Positions 52,489 through 61,495 of a stretch of DNA of 64,000 nucleotides are shown here, piece after piece. A program made the translations under genes and the position numbers. How positions within the stretch are numbered: the stretch's first letter is position 1; every line of letters starts with the position of its first letter. The stretch lies in assembly GCF_023218175.1 (NCBI RefSeq), contig NZ_JALPTH010000002.1:357051-421050 (forward strand), in the 5' to 3' direction. The DNA comes from Streptomyces lichenis. Lineage in GTDB: Bacteria > Actinomycetota > Actinomycetes > Streptomycetales > Streptomycetaceae. A model generated the notes under the pieces. It was not told the DNA's origin. It did no database searches and was given only the letters and a program-made list of their open reading frames with translations.

Positions 52489-54600
52489 ATGCGGTGGCTG
52501 GTCGGATGGAGCAGTATCGCCGCGCGGTTCGGCACGGCCGGAGCGGTGGGCTCCCCCTCCACCGGCAGCCTGCTCGACGAGGAGCACCGCACCGTGCAGC
52601 CGGTCGGCGCCCAGCTCCTCTGGGGCGACCCCGACCCGCTCTGGGCGGTCGGCGACTGGCGCCCCGACGAGGTGCGGGTGGTCAGCACCGACCCCTTCAC
52701 CCGCCTCGCGGTCCTCGGCTGCTGCGCCGCCTCCGACGAGGAGCTGCGGGTCGGGCTGTTCGCCGCGCGCGGCGGCGCCATGCGCCACCTCACCGCCTGG
52801 GCCGGCAGCTACACCGCGGTCGCCCAGGTGGGCCGCCGCATCATCGTCGCCGGCGACCTGGCCGGCGCCCGCCCCGTCTTCCACACCCCGTGGGCCAACG
52901 GCACCGCCTACGCCACCGCCGCGCTGCCGCTCGCCGACCTGATCGAGGCCCAGCTCGACATCGGGCACCTGGCCGCCCAACTCGCCTGCCCCGAGCCGCC
53001 CGAGGGGCTGCGCGACTCCACCCCGTACATCGGCGTCAAGCGGGTGCCGCCCGGGCACGCGCTGGTGCTGCGGGAGGGCTCCCGCGAGATCCTCGGCTAC
53101 GAGCAGGTCTCCTCGCTCGCGGTCGCCGTCCCCGAGGCCGACCCGGAGCGGGCGGTGGACGCCGTCCGGGAGGCGCTGGTCAACGCGGTACGGGCCCGGC
53201 TCACCGCCCCCCGGCACGCCCCCGAGATGCCGCCGCCGGACCCCGGCCCGGTGCCCGGCATGGGCCCCGCCGACCGCCGGGCCGCCCGCGGGGCGCCCGC
53301 CCCCGGCATCGGAGCCGACCTCTCCGGGGGCAGCGCCTCCGGCACCCTCGCCCTGCTCGCGGCCGGGCTGCCCGGGGTGCCCGGCACCATCGCCGGCGCC
53401 GGGACCGGGGCGGGCGAACGGCTGCTCGCCGTCACCTTCAACGACCTGGCCACCGGCGGCCGGGAGGCCGAGCTCGAACGGGCCCGCGCCCTGGCCGACA
53501 ACCCCCGGCTGCACCATGTGGTGGTCGCCGCGGCCGAGGAGGCGCTGCCCTACGCCGGGCTCGACGGCCCGCTGACCGACGAGCCGGGCCCCTCCCTGGT
53601 CAGCGCCGAACGGCACCGCCGCCGGCTGGCCGCGGGCAGCGCCGACCACTTCACCGGCCAGGGCGCCCGCCAGGTGCTGGACGCCCATCCGGCCCGGCTG
53701 GCCGACCTGCTGATGGACCGCCGGCGCCGCCATCTGATCCGCCCGGTCACCGCGCTGGCCAAGGCGAGCGGGCCGAACGCGGGCGCGCTGCTGGTGCCGC
53801 TCACCGTCTACCGGGCGGCCCGCCGGCTGGCCCGCACCCCCTACCGGGCCGGGCTGGAGTCGGCCGCCGCCCGGCTGCTGGAGGCGGGCCGCGACCCGGG
53901 CGCGGTCGGCGGGCCGCTGGACGCCTCGCTGGCCGCGCTCGCCTGGGCGAGACCCGGCCCGGCCGCCCGCTGGCTGACCGGTGAAGCACTCGCTGAAGTA
54001 TCGGTTCGTCTCCAGCAGGCGGCGACCCGGCCCACCTCCGTGCAGCGCCCCGGCGAGGCCCGCGCCCGGGCCGCGCTCGCCCGCTACGCGGCCGACCACC
54101 GAGTCCTCGAACAGGCCGCCGAGATCCGCAGCCAGCGGCTGCACGCCCCGTTCCTGGACAACCAGGTCGTCCGCGCCTGCCGCGAACTGCCCGAGTCGCT
54201 GCGGGTCCAGCCCGGCGCCCGCGCCGCGATCCTGCGCTCGGTCCTCGCCGGGGCCGGCATCCACGACCTGCCGCCCGGCTGGGGCGCCACCAGCCACACC
54301 GCCACCGCCACCGCCGGCCGCGCCGGTCTGCGGGCCGCGCTGCCGCAGCTGATGGCCCTCTTCGACGCCCCGCTGCTCGCCGACGCCGGACTGATCGAGG
54401 CCCGGGTGGTCCGCAAGGCTCTGCGGGCCGCCACCGACGGCGAACCGGTGCCGCTGGACGGCCTCGCCGACCTGGTCTCCACCGAGCTGTGGCTGCACCG
54501 GCTGCTGGCCCGCCGCGGCACCTGCTGGACCGGCTCGGCCGCCCCCCGCCGCCGCGCGGTCGCCGCGGGCGTCCCCTCCCGCCCCTCCCTCCGCTCCTGA
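52489..54600 (+). CDS. Asparagine-synthetase-like protein with an altered PP-loop
   Basis: A 703-residue protein. The N-terminal part (about residues 1-240) resembles the glutaminase-like fold but lacks the N-terminal catalytic Cys. The C-terminal part matches the asparagine synthase domain. The pyrophosphate-binding loop reads LSGGSASGTLALL instead of SGGxDSS, so the usual Asp is Ala. Late motifs (EIRSQRLHAPFLDNQVVRA) are typical. ATG 52489 follows GGAGG at six bases. It is convergent with the ECF gene. The product may be a non-catalytic relative or ligase for an unusual substrate. Confidence 0.75.
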   Translation: MRWLVGWSSIAARFGTAGAVGSPSTGSLLDEEHRTVQPVGAQLLWGDPDPLWAVGDWRPDEVRVVSTDPFTRLAVLGCCAASDEELRVGLFAARGGAMRHLTAWAGSYTAVAQVGRRIIVAGDLAGARPVFHTPWANGTAYATAALPLADLIEAQLDIGHLAAQLACPEPPEGLRDSTPYIGVKRVPPGHALVLREGSREILGYEQVSSLAVAVPEADPERAVDAVREALVNAVRARLTAPRHAPEMPPPDPGPVPGMGPADRRAARGAPAPGIGADLSGGSASGTLALLAAGLPGVPGTIAGAGTGAGERLLAVTFNDLATGGREAELERARALADNPRLHHVVVAAAEEALPYAGLDGPLTDEPGPSLVSAERHRRRLAAGSADHFTGQGARQVLDAHPARLADLLMDRRRRHLIRPVTALAKASGPNAGALLVPLTVYRAARRLARTPYRAGLESAAARLLEAGRDPGAVGGPLDASLAALAWARPGPAARWLTGEALAEVSVRLQQAATRPTSVQRPGEARARAALARYAADHRVLEQAAEIRSQRLHAPFLDNQVVRACRELPESLRVQPGARAAILRSVLAGAGIHDLPPGWGATSHTATATAGRAGLRAALPQLMALFDAPLLADAGLIEARVVRKALRAATDGEPVPLDGLADLVSTELWLHRLLARRGTCWTGSAAPRRRAVAAGVPSRPSLRS

Positions 54601-54615
54601 CCCGCTTTCTGTCGC

Positions 54616-56511
54616 TCAGGAGCAGGTCAGCCGGGCCCGGGCCCAGTCGGCCGGGGCGACCGTGCCGAGCGGACGCCCGAGGTCCGGTTCGGTGACCAGC
54701 CGGACCGACCGCCGTCCGCCGATCGCCGCCCGCACCGGTACGGCCGGGTCCCCGCCGCGCAGCAGCGGGGAACTCCACAGCCGCTCCCCGTCCCCGTAGA
54801 GCGAGAACCGCACCGCGCCCAGCCCGAAGGCCAGGTCGTCCACCCCCACCAGCGCGTCGAAGGAGACGCAACTCCGGTTGAGGTCGATGGTGACCGAGGA
54901 GCGGGCGTACACGGTGATTCCGTACGCGTACGGGGTGGAGCCGATCGACAACCCCCACCGCCGCCACACCCAGTTGCCCGGGTCGAACCGCAGCTCCGGC
55001 CCGCTGCCGTCCCCGGTCAGGCTGTCCGCCAGCCGGTCCACCCGCAGCACCGCCGGCGGGGTCGGCTTCGGCTGGGGAGGCACGGACGGGGGCGGTACGG
55101 AACGGGTGGGCGACGGCGACGGTACGACCGGGGGGCGCCGGGTCGGCGAGGGCGACGGCCGGGCGGGCTCCGGGGCGCTCGGCCGGGGCGCGACCCGGGA
55201 GGGGGCCGGTGCGGGTGACGCGGGGGCCGCACGCCGGCTCGTCGGCTCGGCGGGGCGTACGGGGGGCGGGGCGGGTTCGCTCGGCGGCGGCTCGCTCGGC
55301 TCCGGCGGGGGCGGCGCCGGTACGACCGGCTCGGCGGCCGGAGGCTTGGCGTCGGCCGAGGGCGGGGGCGCGGGCTCCGACCCGCCGGACAGCGCCCAGA
55401 CGGCCCCGGCCACCGCGGCCACCGCCGCGGCGATCGCCAGCCCCGCCTTCACGGGCGCGGCCAGCCCCTCACCCACCGCCCCGGTGCCCCCGGCCGTCCC
55501 GGCTCCCGCTCCGGCCCCTCCCGCTCCGGCGCCCGAGACGGCGGCGGCTCCCGCGCCCGCGGCTCCGGCCGCCCCGGCACCTCCGGCGACGGCGCCCAGC
55601 GCCTTGACCGAGAAGCCCGCGGCGAACCAGCCGATCACCGCCACCGGCACCACCGCCGGGATACCCGAGTTGACCTGCTCCAGCTCGCCGACCGCCAGCC
55701 GGCAGGCCGCGCACTCGGCGAGATGGGCGCGCAGCCCCCGCTCGGCCCGCGACCGCAGACCGCCCCGGGCATACGCCCCCAGCCGGTCGGCGTACCGCGC
55801 GCAGTCGCCGCCCTCGGTGAGGGCGCTGCTCACATGGGCCTGGAGGTACGCCTGCTTCAGCCCCTCCCGGGCCCGGCTGGCCAGCACCGCGGTGGCGTTG
55901 GCGGTCAGCCCGAACAGCGGGGCCACCTCGCTCGGTGACTCCTCCTCCACCGCGGTGTGCCAGAGCACCGCCTGCCAGCGCTCCGGCAGCGAGCGGAACG
56001 CCCGTACCGCCAGGGACCGCTCGGCCTCCCGCATGGCCCGCACATCCGCGCCCGGCTCCACCACGGCGGTCCCCGGCACCGGGGCGCTGGCGGCGGCCTG
56101 TGCGGCGAACACCGCGAAGTCCTCGACCAGTTGCTCCCGCCGCGAGGTCCGCGCCCAGTCGGCGGCCACCCGGCGCACGGTCGTCAGCAGATAGGCCCGC
56201 ACGGCATGGTGCGGACCGGCTCCGCCGCGCACCGCGTGCAGGGTGCGGGTGAAGACCTCGGCCGTCAGGTCGTCCGCGGTGTCCGCGTCCCGGCAGCAGG
56301 TGCCCGCGTACCGCCGTACCGCCGCCGCGTGGCGCCGGAACAGCTCCTCGTACGCCGTGCCGTCGCCCTCCCGCATCCGGCGGACCAGCTCCACGTCCGC
56401 CGGCGGCAGCTCCCGGGGCGGCGGCAGCACCGAACCGCCCTGCTCCGGCACCCGGGGCCCGTGCTCGTCGTCCCGGGGGCCGCCGAGGCGCCCGCGATCC
56501 TCACCGCTCAC
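54616..56511 (-). CDS. ECF sigma factor with fused zinc-finger, membrane and NPCBM-like domains
   Basis: A 631-residue fusion. Residues about 40-110 and 165-230 are ECF sigma regions 2 and 4 (DTADDLTAEVFTRTLHAVR; LPERWQAVLWHTAVEEESPS). A zinc-binding anti-sigma-like HLAECAACR follows near residue 270, then one or two membrane helices (AVIGWFAAGFSV, AGLAIAAAVAAVAGAVWAL), a Pro-rich spacer (380-480) and a C-terminal domain of about 145 residues resembling NPCBM (WGLSIGSTPYAYGITVYARS). The design suggests an ECF tethered to the membrane by its own anti-sigma part, sensing carbohydrate outside. GTG 56511 follows GGGAG. Confidence 0.85.
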   Translation of the reverse strand: MSGEDRGRLGGPRDDEHGPRVPEQGGSVLPPPRELPPADVELVRRMREGDGTAYEELFRRHAAAVRRYAGTCCRDADTADDLTAEVFTRTLHAVRGGAGPHHAVRAYLLTTVRRVAADWARTSRREQLVEDFAVFAAQAAASAPVPGTAVVEPGADVRAMREAERSLAVRAFRSLPERWQAVLWHTAVEEESPSEVAPLFGLTANATAVLASRAREGLKQAYLQAHVSSALTEGGDCARYADRLGAYARGGLRSRAERGLRAHLAECAACRLAVGELEQVNSGIPAVVPVAVIGWFAAGFSVKALGAVAGGAGAAGAAGAGAAAVSGAGAGGAGAGAGTAGGTGAVGEGLAAPVKAGLAIAAAVAAVAGAVWALSGGSEPAPPPSADAKPPAAEPVVPAPPPPEPSEPPPSEPAPPPVRPAEPTSRRAAPASPAPAPSRVAPRPSAPEPARPSPSPTRRPPVVPSPSPTRSVPPPSVPPQPKPTPPAVLRVDRLADSLTGDGSGPELRFDPGNWVWRRWGLSIGSTPYAYGITVYARSSVTIDLNRSCVSFDALVGVDDLAFGLGAVRFSLYGDGERLWSSPLLRGGDPAVPVRAAIGGRRSVRLVTEPDLGRPLGTVAPADWARARLTCS

Positions 56512-56825
56512 GCCGCAGGCTCCCGTACCGCTGTCGAGATGGGAACATCCGGCAAGCGTTCCACACCGCCCCGCCCCCGTCCGGCGGACGGACCACCATC
56601 ACTCGTCCGAGTGCACCTCTCGCACTCCCGCCCGACGGCACGTCAGACGCTGTGGCGGGTGGGAGCCGGGGCGATGCCGCGGGTGGCGACTCGGAGGGGG
56701 ACTCGGGCGGTGGGGCGGGGGTGGCTCAGGCGGTGCGGCGGGCGGAGAGGCGGGGGTGGCTCAGGCGGTGGCGCGGGCGGCGACCTCCCGACGGGAGCAC
56801 CGCCCCACCACCATCACCACCGTCC
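56512..56825. promoter_or_regulatory. Region upstream of the ECF fusion gene
   Basis: On the minus strand GGAAC (56562-56558) with a GTTCC partner forms an inverted repeat at 56542-56562 and could be an ECF-type -35, 47 bases before the start; this would fit autoregulation. Two 22-bp direct repeats (56714-56735 and 56749-56770, 35-bp period) contain GGCGGGGGTGGCTCAGGCGG. No gene. Confidence 0.4.
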
Positions 56826-57689
56826 TCAGCGGGAGCGCAGTCCCTCCAGCAGGATGTCCAGCAGCCGGGCCGAGGCCGCGCTCTCCTGGGCGGCGTCCGG
56901 CAGCGAGGGCGCACCCGTGGCGATGACCAGCAGGACGTCCGACACCGTCACATCGCCGCGCAGCTCACCGGCGTCCCTGGCGCGGTCCACCAGCTGGCCC
57001 ACGACCTCCAGCAGCTCCGCCACCCCGGGGCCGTCCGCCGGCTCGGACACCGGTATCGCGCGGGTCTCCGCGCCCGGTAGCCCCTCCGCCAGGCCCGCGG
57101 CACCCCGCTGCTGCGGCACTCGCACCGCCTCGCCCTCGATCGGCCCGGTCACCGCGGCCCGCTCGTCCGCCGCGTCGACCCGCAGCGCCTGCGGAGGCAG
57201 CAGCCGTCCCGCACCCGAGGCGACCGAGGTGCGCAGGAACCGCGCCAGCGCCGACCACGGCTGCTCCTCCTGGCCCAGCGCGGCACGGGCCTGCGCGGTG
57301 AGCCGGGCGGTCTCCTCCTCGGCTATCCGGCGCACCAGCACGTCCTTGCTGGGGAAGCGCCGGTACACCGTGCCGACGCCCACCCGGGCCCGGCGCGCCA
57401 CGTCCTCCATCGGCGCCCCGTAGCCCAGCTCGCCGAAGACCTCGCGGGCGGCCCGCAGCACATGCTCCAGATTCCGCTGGGCGTCCACCCGCAGCGGTGC
57501 CGCGCGCCCGCCGGAGCCGGCCGGCCCCGAGCCGGGAGCCGTGAGCCCCGCCGCCGCGATCCCCGCCGCGGACGGGCCGTCCACCGGCCCCGGCCCGCCC
57601 AGCGCGCCGGTCCGGGCGGTCAGGCCCGCCGCCGCGTAGGCCGCCGACGGCGTGGCGGCGGTCGTCATCCCATAAGCCTGCGTATCCAT
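56826..57689 (-). CDS. TetR-family transcriptional regulator with long N-terminal extension
   Basis: A 287-residue TetR. The HTH is at about residues 80-125 (EVFGELGYGAPMEDVARRAR, VGVGTVYRRFPSKDVLVRRI), with a ligand-binding domain after it. The first 70 residues are Ala/Gly/Pro-rich with repeated AAAGLT units and are unusual for the family. ATG 57689 follows GGGGGA; ATG 57710 (after GGGGAG) is possible. It is divergent from ndh, and a TetR-like operator lies between them. The likely targets are its own gene and ndh. Confidence 0.88.
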   Translation of the reverse strand: MDTQAYGMTTAATPSAAYAAAGLTARTGALGGPGPVDGPSAAGIAAAGLTAPGSGPAGSGGRAAPLRVDAQRNLEHVLRAAREVFGELGYGAPMEDVARRARVGVGTVYRRFPSKDVLVRRIAEEETARLTAQARAALGQEEQPWSALARFLRTSVASGAGRLLPPQALRVDAADERAAVTGPIEGEAVRVPQQRGAAGLAEGLPGAETRAIPVSEPADGPGVAELLEVVGQLVDRARDAGELRGDVTVSDVLLVIATGAPSLPDAAQESAASARLLDILLEGLRSR

Positions 57690-57711
57690 ATGTGTTCCCC
57701 CGGTAGTCATA

Positions 57712-57731
57712 CGTCTCCCCCCCCGGAGACG
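57712..57731 (-). other. Hairpin just upstream of the tetR start
   Basis: CGTCTCC (57712-57718), a run of six C, and GGAGACG (57725-57731). It lies within a few bases of ATG 57710, so it could affect initiation at that codon. Confidence 0.4.
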
Positions 57732-57816
57732 CCCCCTGTCCGACAGCCGAGGACCCTTGTCCGACCCGCTCAGGTCATGCGTGGTCACCCGGCTCCCCGA
57801 CGGACTACGAACATAG

Positions 57817-57831
57817 TTGAGTCGGAGTCAA
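57817..57831. promoter_or_regulatory. Probable TetR operator between tetR and ndh
   Basis: TTGAGTCGGAGTCAA is a palindrome in six of seven pairs around a central G, overlapping an AT-rich patch in a divergent promoter region. Position and symmetry fit a TetR operator. Confidence 0.55.
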
Positions 57832-57999
57832 TTCAGAAGGGGCCGTTCCTACCGGTGCGCCCCCCGATCGGCGCAACGGGCGGTACCCGCCGGTTTGAAC
57901 CCCTGCGAACCACCCGCCACGCCCCCTCTGACCTGCGACTCGACACCTCACCCCACCCACCGGCTCGAACACCCGCTCCGGCGTGCTCCGGTCATACGA

Positions 58000-59448
58000 A
58001 TGGTCGAGCCTGTGGACAAACGCGCAAGCGCGTTGCCTCATGGGAGGGTGACCGAACCTGTGCGCATTCTCGTTGTCGGCGGTGGCTACGTCGGGATGTA
58101 CACCGCCCTGCACCTCCAGCGGCTGCTCAAGAACGAGCTCAGAACCGGCGCCGCCGAGGTCACGGTGGTCACACCCGACCCTTATATGACCTATCAGCCC
58201 TTCCTCCCCGAGGCGGCCGCCGGCAACATCTCGCCACGCCATGTGGTGGTGCCGCTGCGCCGGGTCCTGGACCGCTGCCGGATCGTCATCGGCGAGGTGC
58301 GCTCCCTGGACCACGCCAAGCGGAGCGCGGCCGTCACCACCCTCGCCACCGGCGAGGAGGGCACCGGCCCCCAGTACCTCGACTACGACGAGCTGGTCAT
58401 CGCGCCCGGCTCGATCTCCCGCACCCTCCCCGTGCCCGGCCTCGCCGACTTCGGCATCGGCTTCAAGACCGTCGAGGAGGCCATCGGGCTGCGCAACCAT
58501 GTCATCGAGCAGATGGACATCGCCTCCTCCACCCGCGACCCCGCCATCCGCGACGCCGCCCTGACCTTCGTCTTCGTCGGCGGCGGCTACGCCGGGGTGG
58601 AGGCGCTCGCCGAGCTGGAGGACATGGCCCGCTACACCTCGCGCTACTACCACAACATCAAGCCCGAGGACCTGAAGTGGGTGCTGGTGGAGGCCACCGG
58701 CCGCATCCTCCCCGAGGTCGGCGAGGACATGGGCGTCTACGCCGTACGGGAGCTGCGCGCCCGGAACATCGACGTCCGCCTGGACACCCGGCTGGAGTCC
58801 TGCGAGGACCGGGTCGCCGTGCTGAGTGACGGCAGCCGCTTCCCCACCCGCACCCTGGTGTGGACCGCCGGCGTCAAGCCCGCCCCCGTGCTGGCCGCCA
58901 GCGACCTGCCCCGCAACGAACGCGGCCGCCTGAAGTGCACCCCGTACCTCACCATCGAGGGCCTGGAGCACGCCTGGGCCGCCGGGGACGCCGCCGCCGT
59001 ACCCGACAGGACGGCAAAGGAACCGGGCAGGGAGTGCGCCCCCAACGCCCAGCACGCGGTGCGCCAGACCAAGGTGCTCGCCGAGAACCTCACCGCCTCG
59101 CTGCGCGGGCAGCCGCTCAAGGAGTACGCCCACAAGTACGCGGGCTCCGTCGCCTCGCTCGGCCTGCACAAGGGCGTCGCCCATGTCTACGGGCGCAAGC
59201 TCAAGGGGTATCCGGCCTGGTTCATGCACCGGGCGTACCACCTCAGCCGGGTCCCCACCTTCAACCGCAAGGCCCGGGTGCTGGCCGAGTGGACGCTCTC
59301 CGGGCTGTTCAAGCGGGAGATCGTCTCGCTGGGCTCCCTGGAGCACCCGCGCGCCGAGTTCGAACTCGCCGCCGGACCGAAGCCGCCCGAACCCAAGGAC
59401 GAGGCCTACCGCGGCGGAACCGCCGACGGCGCTCCGAAGTCCGACTGA
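58000..59448 (+). CDS. ndh: Type II NADH dehydrogenase (NDH-2)
   Basis: Single-subunit flavoprotein that passes electrons from NADH to quinone without proton pumping. The 482-residue protein has ILVVGGGYVGMYTAL (FAD), MTYQPFLPEAAAGNISPRH, the second Rossmann FVFVGGGYAGVE (NADH), TLVWTAGVKPAP and AAGDAAAVPD. The C-terminal SGLFKREIVSLGS helps membrane association. Start is uncertain: ATG 58000 gives a short extension, while GTG 58060 lies 12 bases after GGGAGG. A DnaA-box-like TGTGGACAA (58011-58019) lies in the 5' end. A hairpin follows. Confidence 0.92.
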   Translation: MVEPVDKRASALPHGRVTEPVRILVVGGGYVGMYTALHLQRLLKNELRTGAAEVTVVTPDPYMTYQPFLPEAAAGNISPRHVVVPLRRVLDRCRIVIGEVRSLDHAKRSAAVTTLATGEEGTGPQYLDYDELVIAPGSISRTLPVPGLADFGIGFKTVEEAIGLRNHVIEQMDIASSTRDPAIRDAALTFVFVGGGYAGVEALAELEDMARYTSRYYHNIKPEDLKWVLVEATGRILPEVGEDMGVYAVRELRARNIDVRLDTRLESCEDRVAVLSDGSRFPTRTLVWTAGVKPAPVLAASDLPRNERGRLKCTPYLTIEGLEHAWAAGDAAAVPDRTAKEPGRECAPNAQHAVRQTKVLAENLTASLRGQPLKEYAHKYAGSVASLGLHKGVAHVYGRKLKGYPAWFMHRAYHLSRVPTFNRKARVLAEWTLSGLFKREIVSLGSLEHPRAEFELAAGPKPPEPKDEAYRGGTADGAPKSD

Positions 59449-59455
59449 GACAGGC

Positions 59456-59483
59456 GTGGGGACGGGCTCGGGCCCGTCCCCAC
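59456..59483 (+). terminator. Terminator after ndh
   Basis: A 12-bp stem (GTGGGGACGGGC at 59456-59467 with 59472-59483) and a four-base loop, eight bases after the stop. Confidence 0.75.
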
Positions 59484-59540
59484 CGGTCAACGCCGGTCAA
59501 CGCCGCCACCCCTGTCAGTGCGCTCGGTCACACTGGACGT

Positions 59541-61490
59541 GTGACCATAGGTGGGCTCACACCTGCACAGAGTGACTCGACACGGCACCGACACCACGAG
59601 GCATACAGATCCGTGAACTTCACGCGTTGGAGCGCCCGGCTCCCCGGTACGCAGCGCCGCGCCGCGGCGCGCGGCACCGACCCCGGGACCCCGTCGGCGT
59701 CACGCGGGGACGGGGTCCCCGCCGCCCGGGGCGAAGCCGGCGGGGGACAGGGTGAGACCGCCCGCCAGACCCCGGACCACCAGGAGCCCGACCACCCGGA
59801 GCCCGGCCACCCCGGGTCCGGACGCCCCGCTCCCGGACCGTCGGCGGCGGACCCCCGGGAGGCCGCCACCCCGGCGGACGGTTCCCGCCCGGCCCTGGCC
59901 CCGGACCTGGAGCGCCCCACCGACGACGCCCCCGCGCTGGAGGACTTCCCGGTACGCGAGATCCTCGGCCGCCTCCCGGGCCTGGTCGCCCTCACCTACG
60001 GCACCCAGCACCGCGTGGCCTACGTCAACGACGCCTACGCCGCCGCCTTCGGGCCGCGCCGGGCCGGCACCGCCGTCGCCGCCGGCTGCCCCGAGCTCGC
60101 CGAACTCGGCCTGCTGCCGCTGATGGACCAGGTGCTGCGCAGCGGCAAGCCCCGCACCGTCAAGTCCCGCCGCACCCAGGCCGGCGGCTCCTACACCGTC
60201 ACCTGCCTCCCCGTGGAGACCCACGCCGGCACCGGCCCCGACGGCAGCGCCCCCGACGGCAGCGGCCCGGGGAACGGCGGTGCCGCCGGCGCCGGGGTGC
60301 TGGTGCACGCCACCGATGTCACCGACCACGCCGAGGCCGTCGAGCGGCTGCGCGCCAGCGAGCGCCGCCATCGCGAGACCGCCGTCACCCTCCAGCGCTC
60401 CCTGCTGCCCCAGGAACTGGAGCAGCCCGACGACCTGCGGGTCGCCGCCACCTACCAGCCCGGTGTCACCGACGCGGCCGTCGGCGGCGACTGGTACGAC
60501 GTGATCACCCTCGGCGCGGGCCGCACCGCCCTGGTCATCGGCGATGTGATGGGGCGCGGAGTGCGCGCCGCCGCCGTCATGGGCCAGCTCCGCACCGCCG
60601 TACGGGCCTACGCCCGCCTCGACCTCCCGCCGCACGAGGTGCTCCAGCTCCTCGACGGGCTCGCCGCCGAGATCGACGCCAGCCAGATCGCCACCTGCGT
60701 CTACGCGGTCCACGACCCCAACGAGGGCCGGCTGGTCTACGCCTCCGCCGGGCACCTCCCGATCCTGGTACGGGACGAGGACGGCACCGTCCGCCGCGCC
60801 TCCGACCCGACCGGCCCGCCCCTGGGCACCGGTGGCTGGCTGCACTCCTCCGGGTCCATCGCCCTGCCACCCGGATCCACCGCCGTGCTCTACACCGACG
60901 GGCTCGTCGAACGCCGCCGCGAGGACATCGACGAGGGCGTCTCCGCCCTGGAGCGCGCCCTCACCGGCGCCACCGGCAGCCCCCAGGTGGTGTGCGACCG
61001 GCTGCTGCGCTCCCTCGGTGTCACCGCCGAACACGACGACGACGTCGCCGTGCTGGTCCTCCAGCACCCCGCCCGCGAGGGCGCCGACGCCGAGCTCTTC
61101 CACAACGCCGCGCTGGACCTGCTCGGCGGCGTCGAGGCCGCACCGCGTGCCCGTGCCTTCGCCTCCGGTGTGCTGTCCAGCTGGCGGTTCCCCGTCGAGC
61201 TGCGCGACCTGGGCGTGCTGGCCACCAGCGAACTGGTCGGCAACTCCCTCCAGCACGGCACCCCGCCCATGCGGCTGCGGCTGCGCCGCACCGACAGGCG
61301 CCTGATCATCGAGGTCACCGACGGCGACGACCACCTGCCGCGCCGCCGCCGTGCCGAAACGGAGGACGAGGCGGGTCGCGGCATCTCGATCATCGCCACG
61401 ATCGCCTCGTCCTGGGGCAGCCGCCGCACTCCCGGCGGCGGCAAGGCCGTCTGGTGCGAGTTCGCCCTGCCCGACCGCCCGGCCGGCTGA
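59541..61490 (+). CDS. PAS-PP2C/SpoIIE phosphatase with C-terminal HATPase domain
   Basis: A 649-residue soluble multidomain regulator. A Pro/Asp-rich N-terminal region (residues 30-125) precedes a PAS-like domain (about 135-255), a SpoIIE/PP2C domain (VGGDWYDVI, GDVMGRGVRAA, SAGHLPILV, VLYTDGLVE, DDDVAVLVL), and an RsbW-like HATPase (ATSELVGNSLQHG, VTDGDD, AGRGISIIA). Both phosphatase and kinase activities are thus in one protein. GTG 59541 is preceded by CACACT at six bases, fitting a leaderless start; GTG 59613 is an alternative. It ends six bases before the MFS stop. Confidence 0.88.
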   Translation: MTIGGLTPAQSDSTRHRHHEAYRSVNFTRWSARLPGTQRRAAARGTDPGTPSASRGDGVPAARGEAGGGQGETARQTPDHQEPDHPEPGHPGSGRPAPGPSAADPREAATPADGSRPALAPDLERPTDDAPALEDFPVREILGRLPGLVALTYGTQHRVAYVNDAYAAAFGPRRAGTAVAAGCPELAELGLLPLMDQVLRSGKPRTVKSRRTQAGGSYTVTCLPVETHAGTGPDGSAPDGSGPGNGGAAGAGVLVHATDVTDHAEAVERLRASERRHRETAVTLQRSLLPQELEQPDDLRVAATYQPGVTDAAVGGDWYDVITLGAGRTALVIGDVMGRGVRAAAVMGQLRTAVRAYARLDLPPHEVLQLLDGLAAEIDASQIATCVYAVHDPNEGRLVYASAGHLPILVRDEDGTVRRASDPTGPPLGTGGWLHSSGSIALPPGSTAVLYTDGLVERRREDIDEGVSALERALTGATGSPQVVCDRLLRSLGVTAEHDDDVAVLVLQHPAREGADAELFHNAALDLLGGVEAAPRARAFASGVLSSWRFPVELRDLGVLATSELVGNSLQHGTPPMRLRLRRTDRRLIIEVTDGDDHLPRRRRAETEDEAGRGISIIATIASSWGSRRTPGGGKAVWCEFALPDRPAG

Positions 61491-61495
61491 CGGCC

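Noticed and set aside
52451..58019. DnaA boxes as evidence of a replication origin
   Set aside because: Only two isolated boxes, with no dnaA/dnaN neighbourhood or box cluster.
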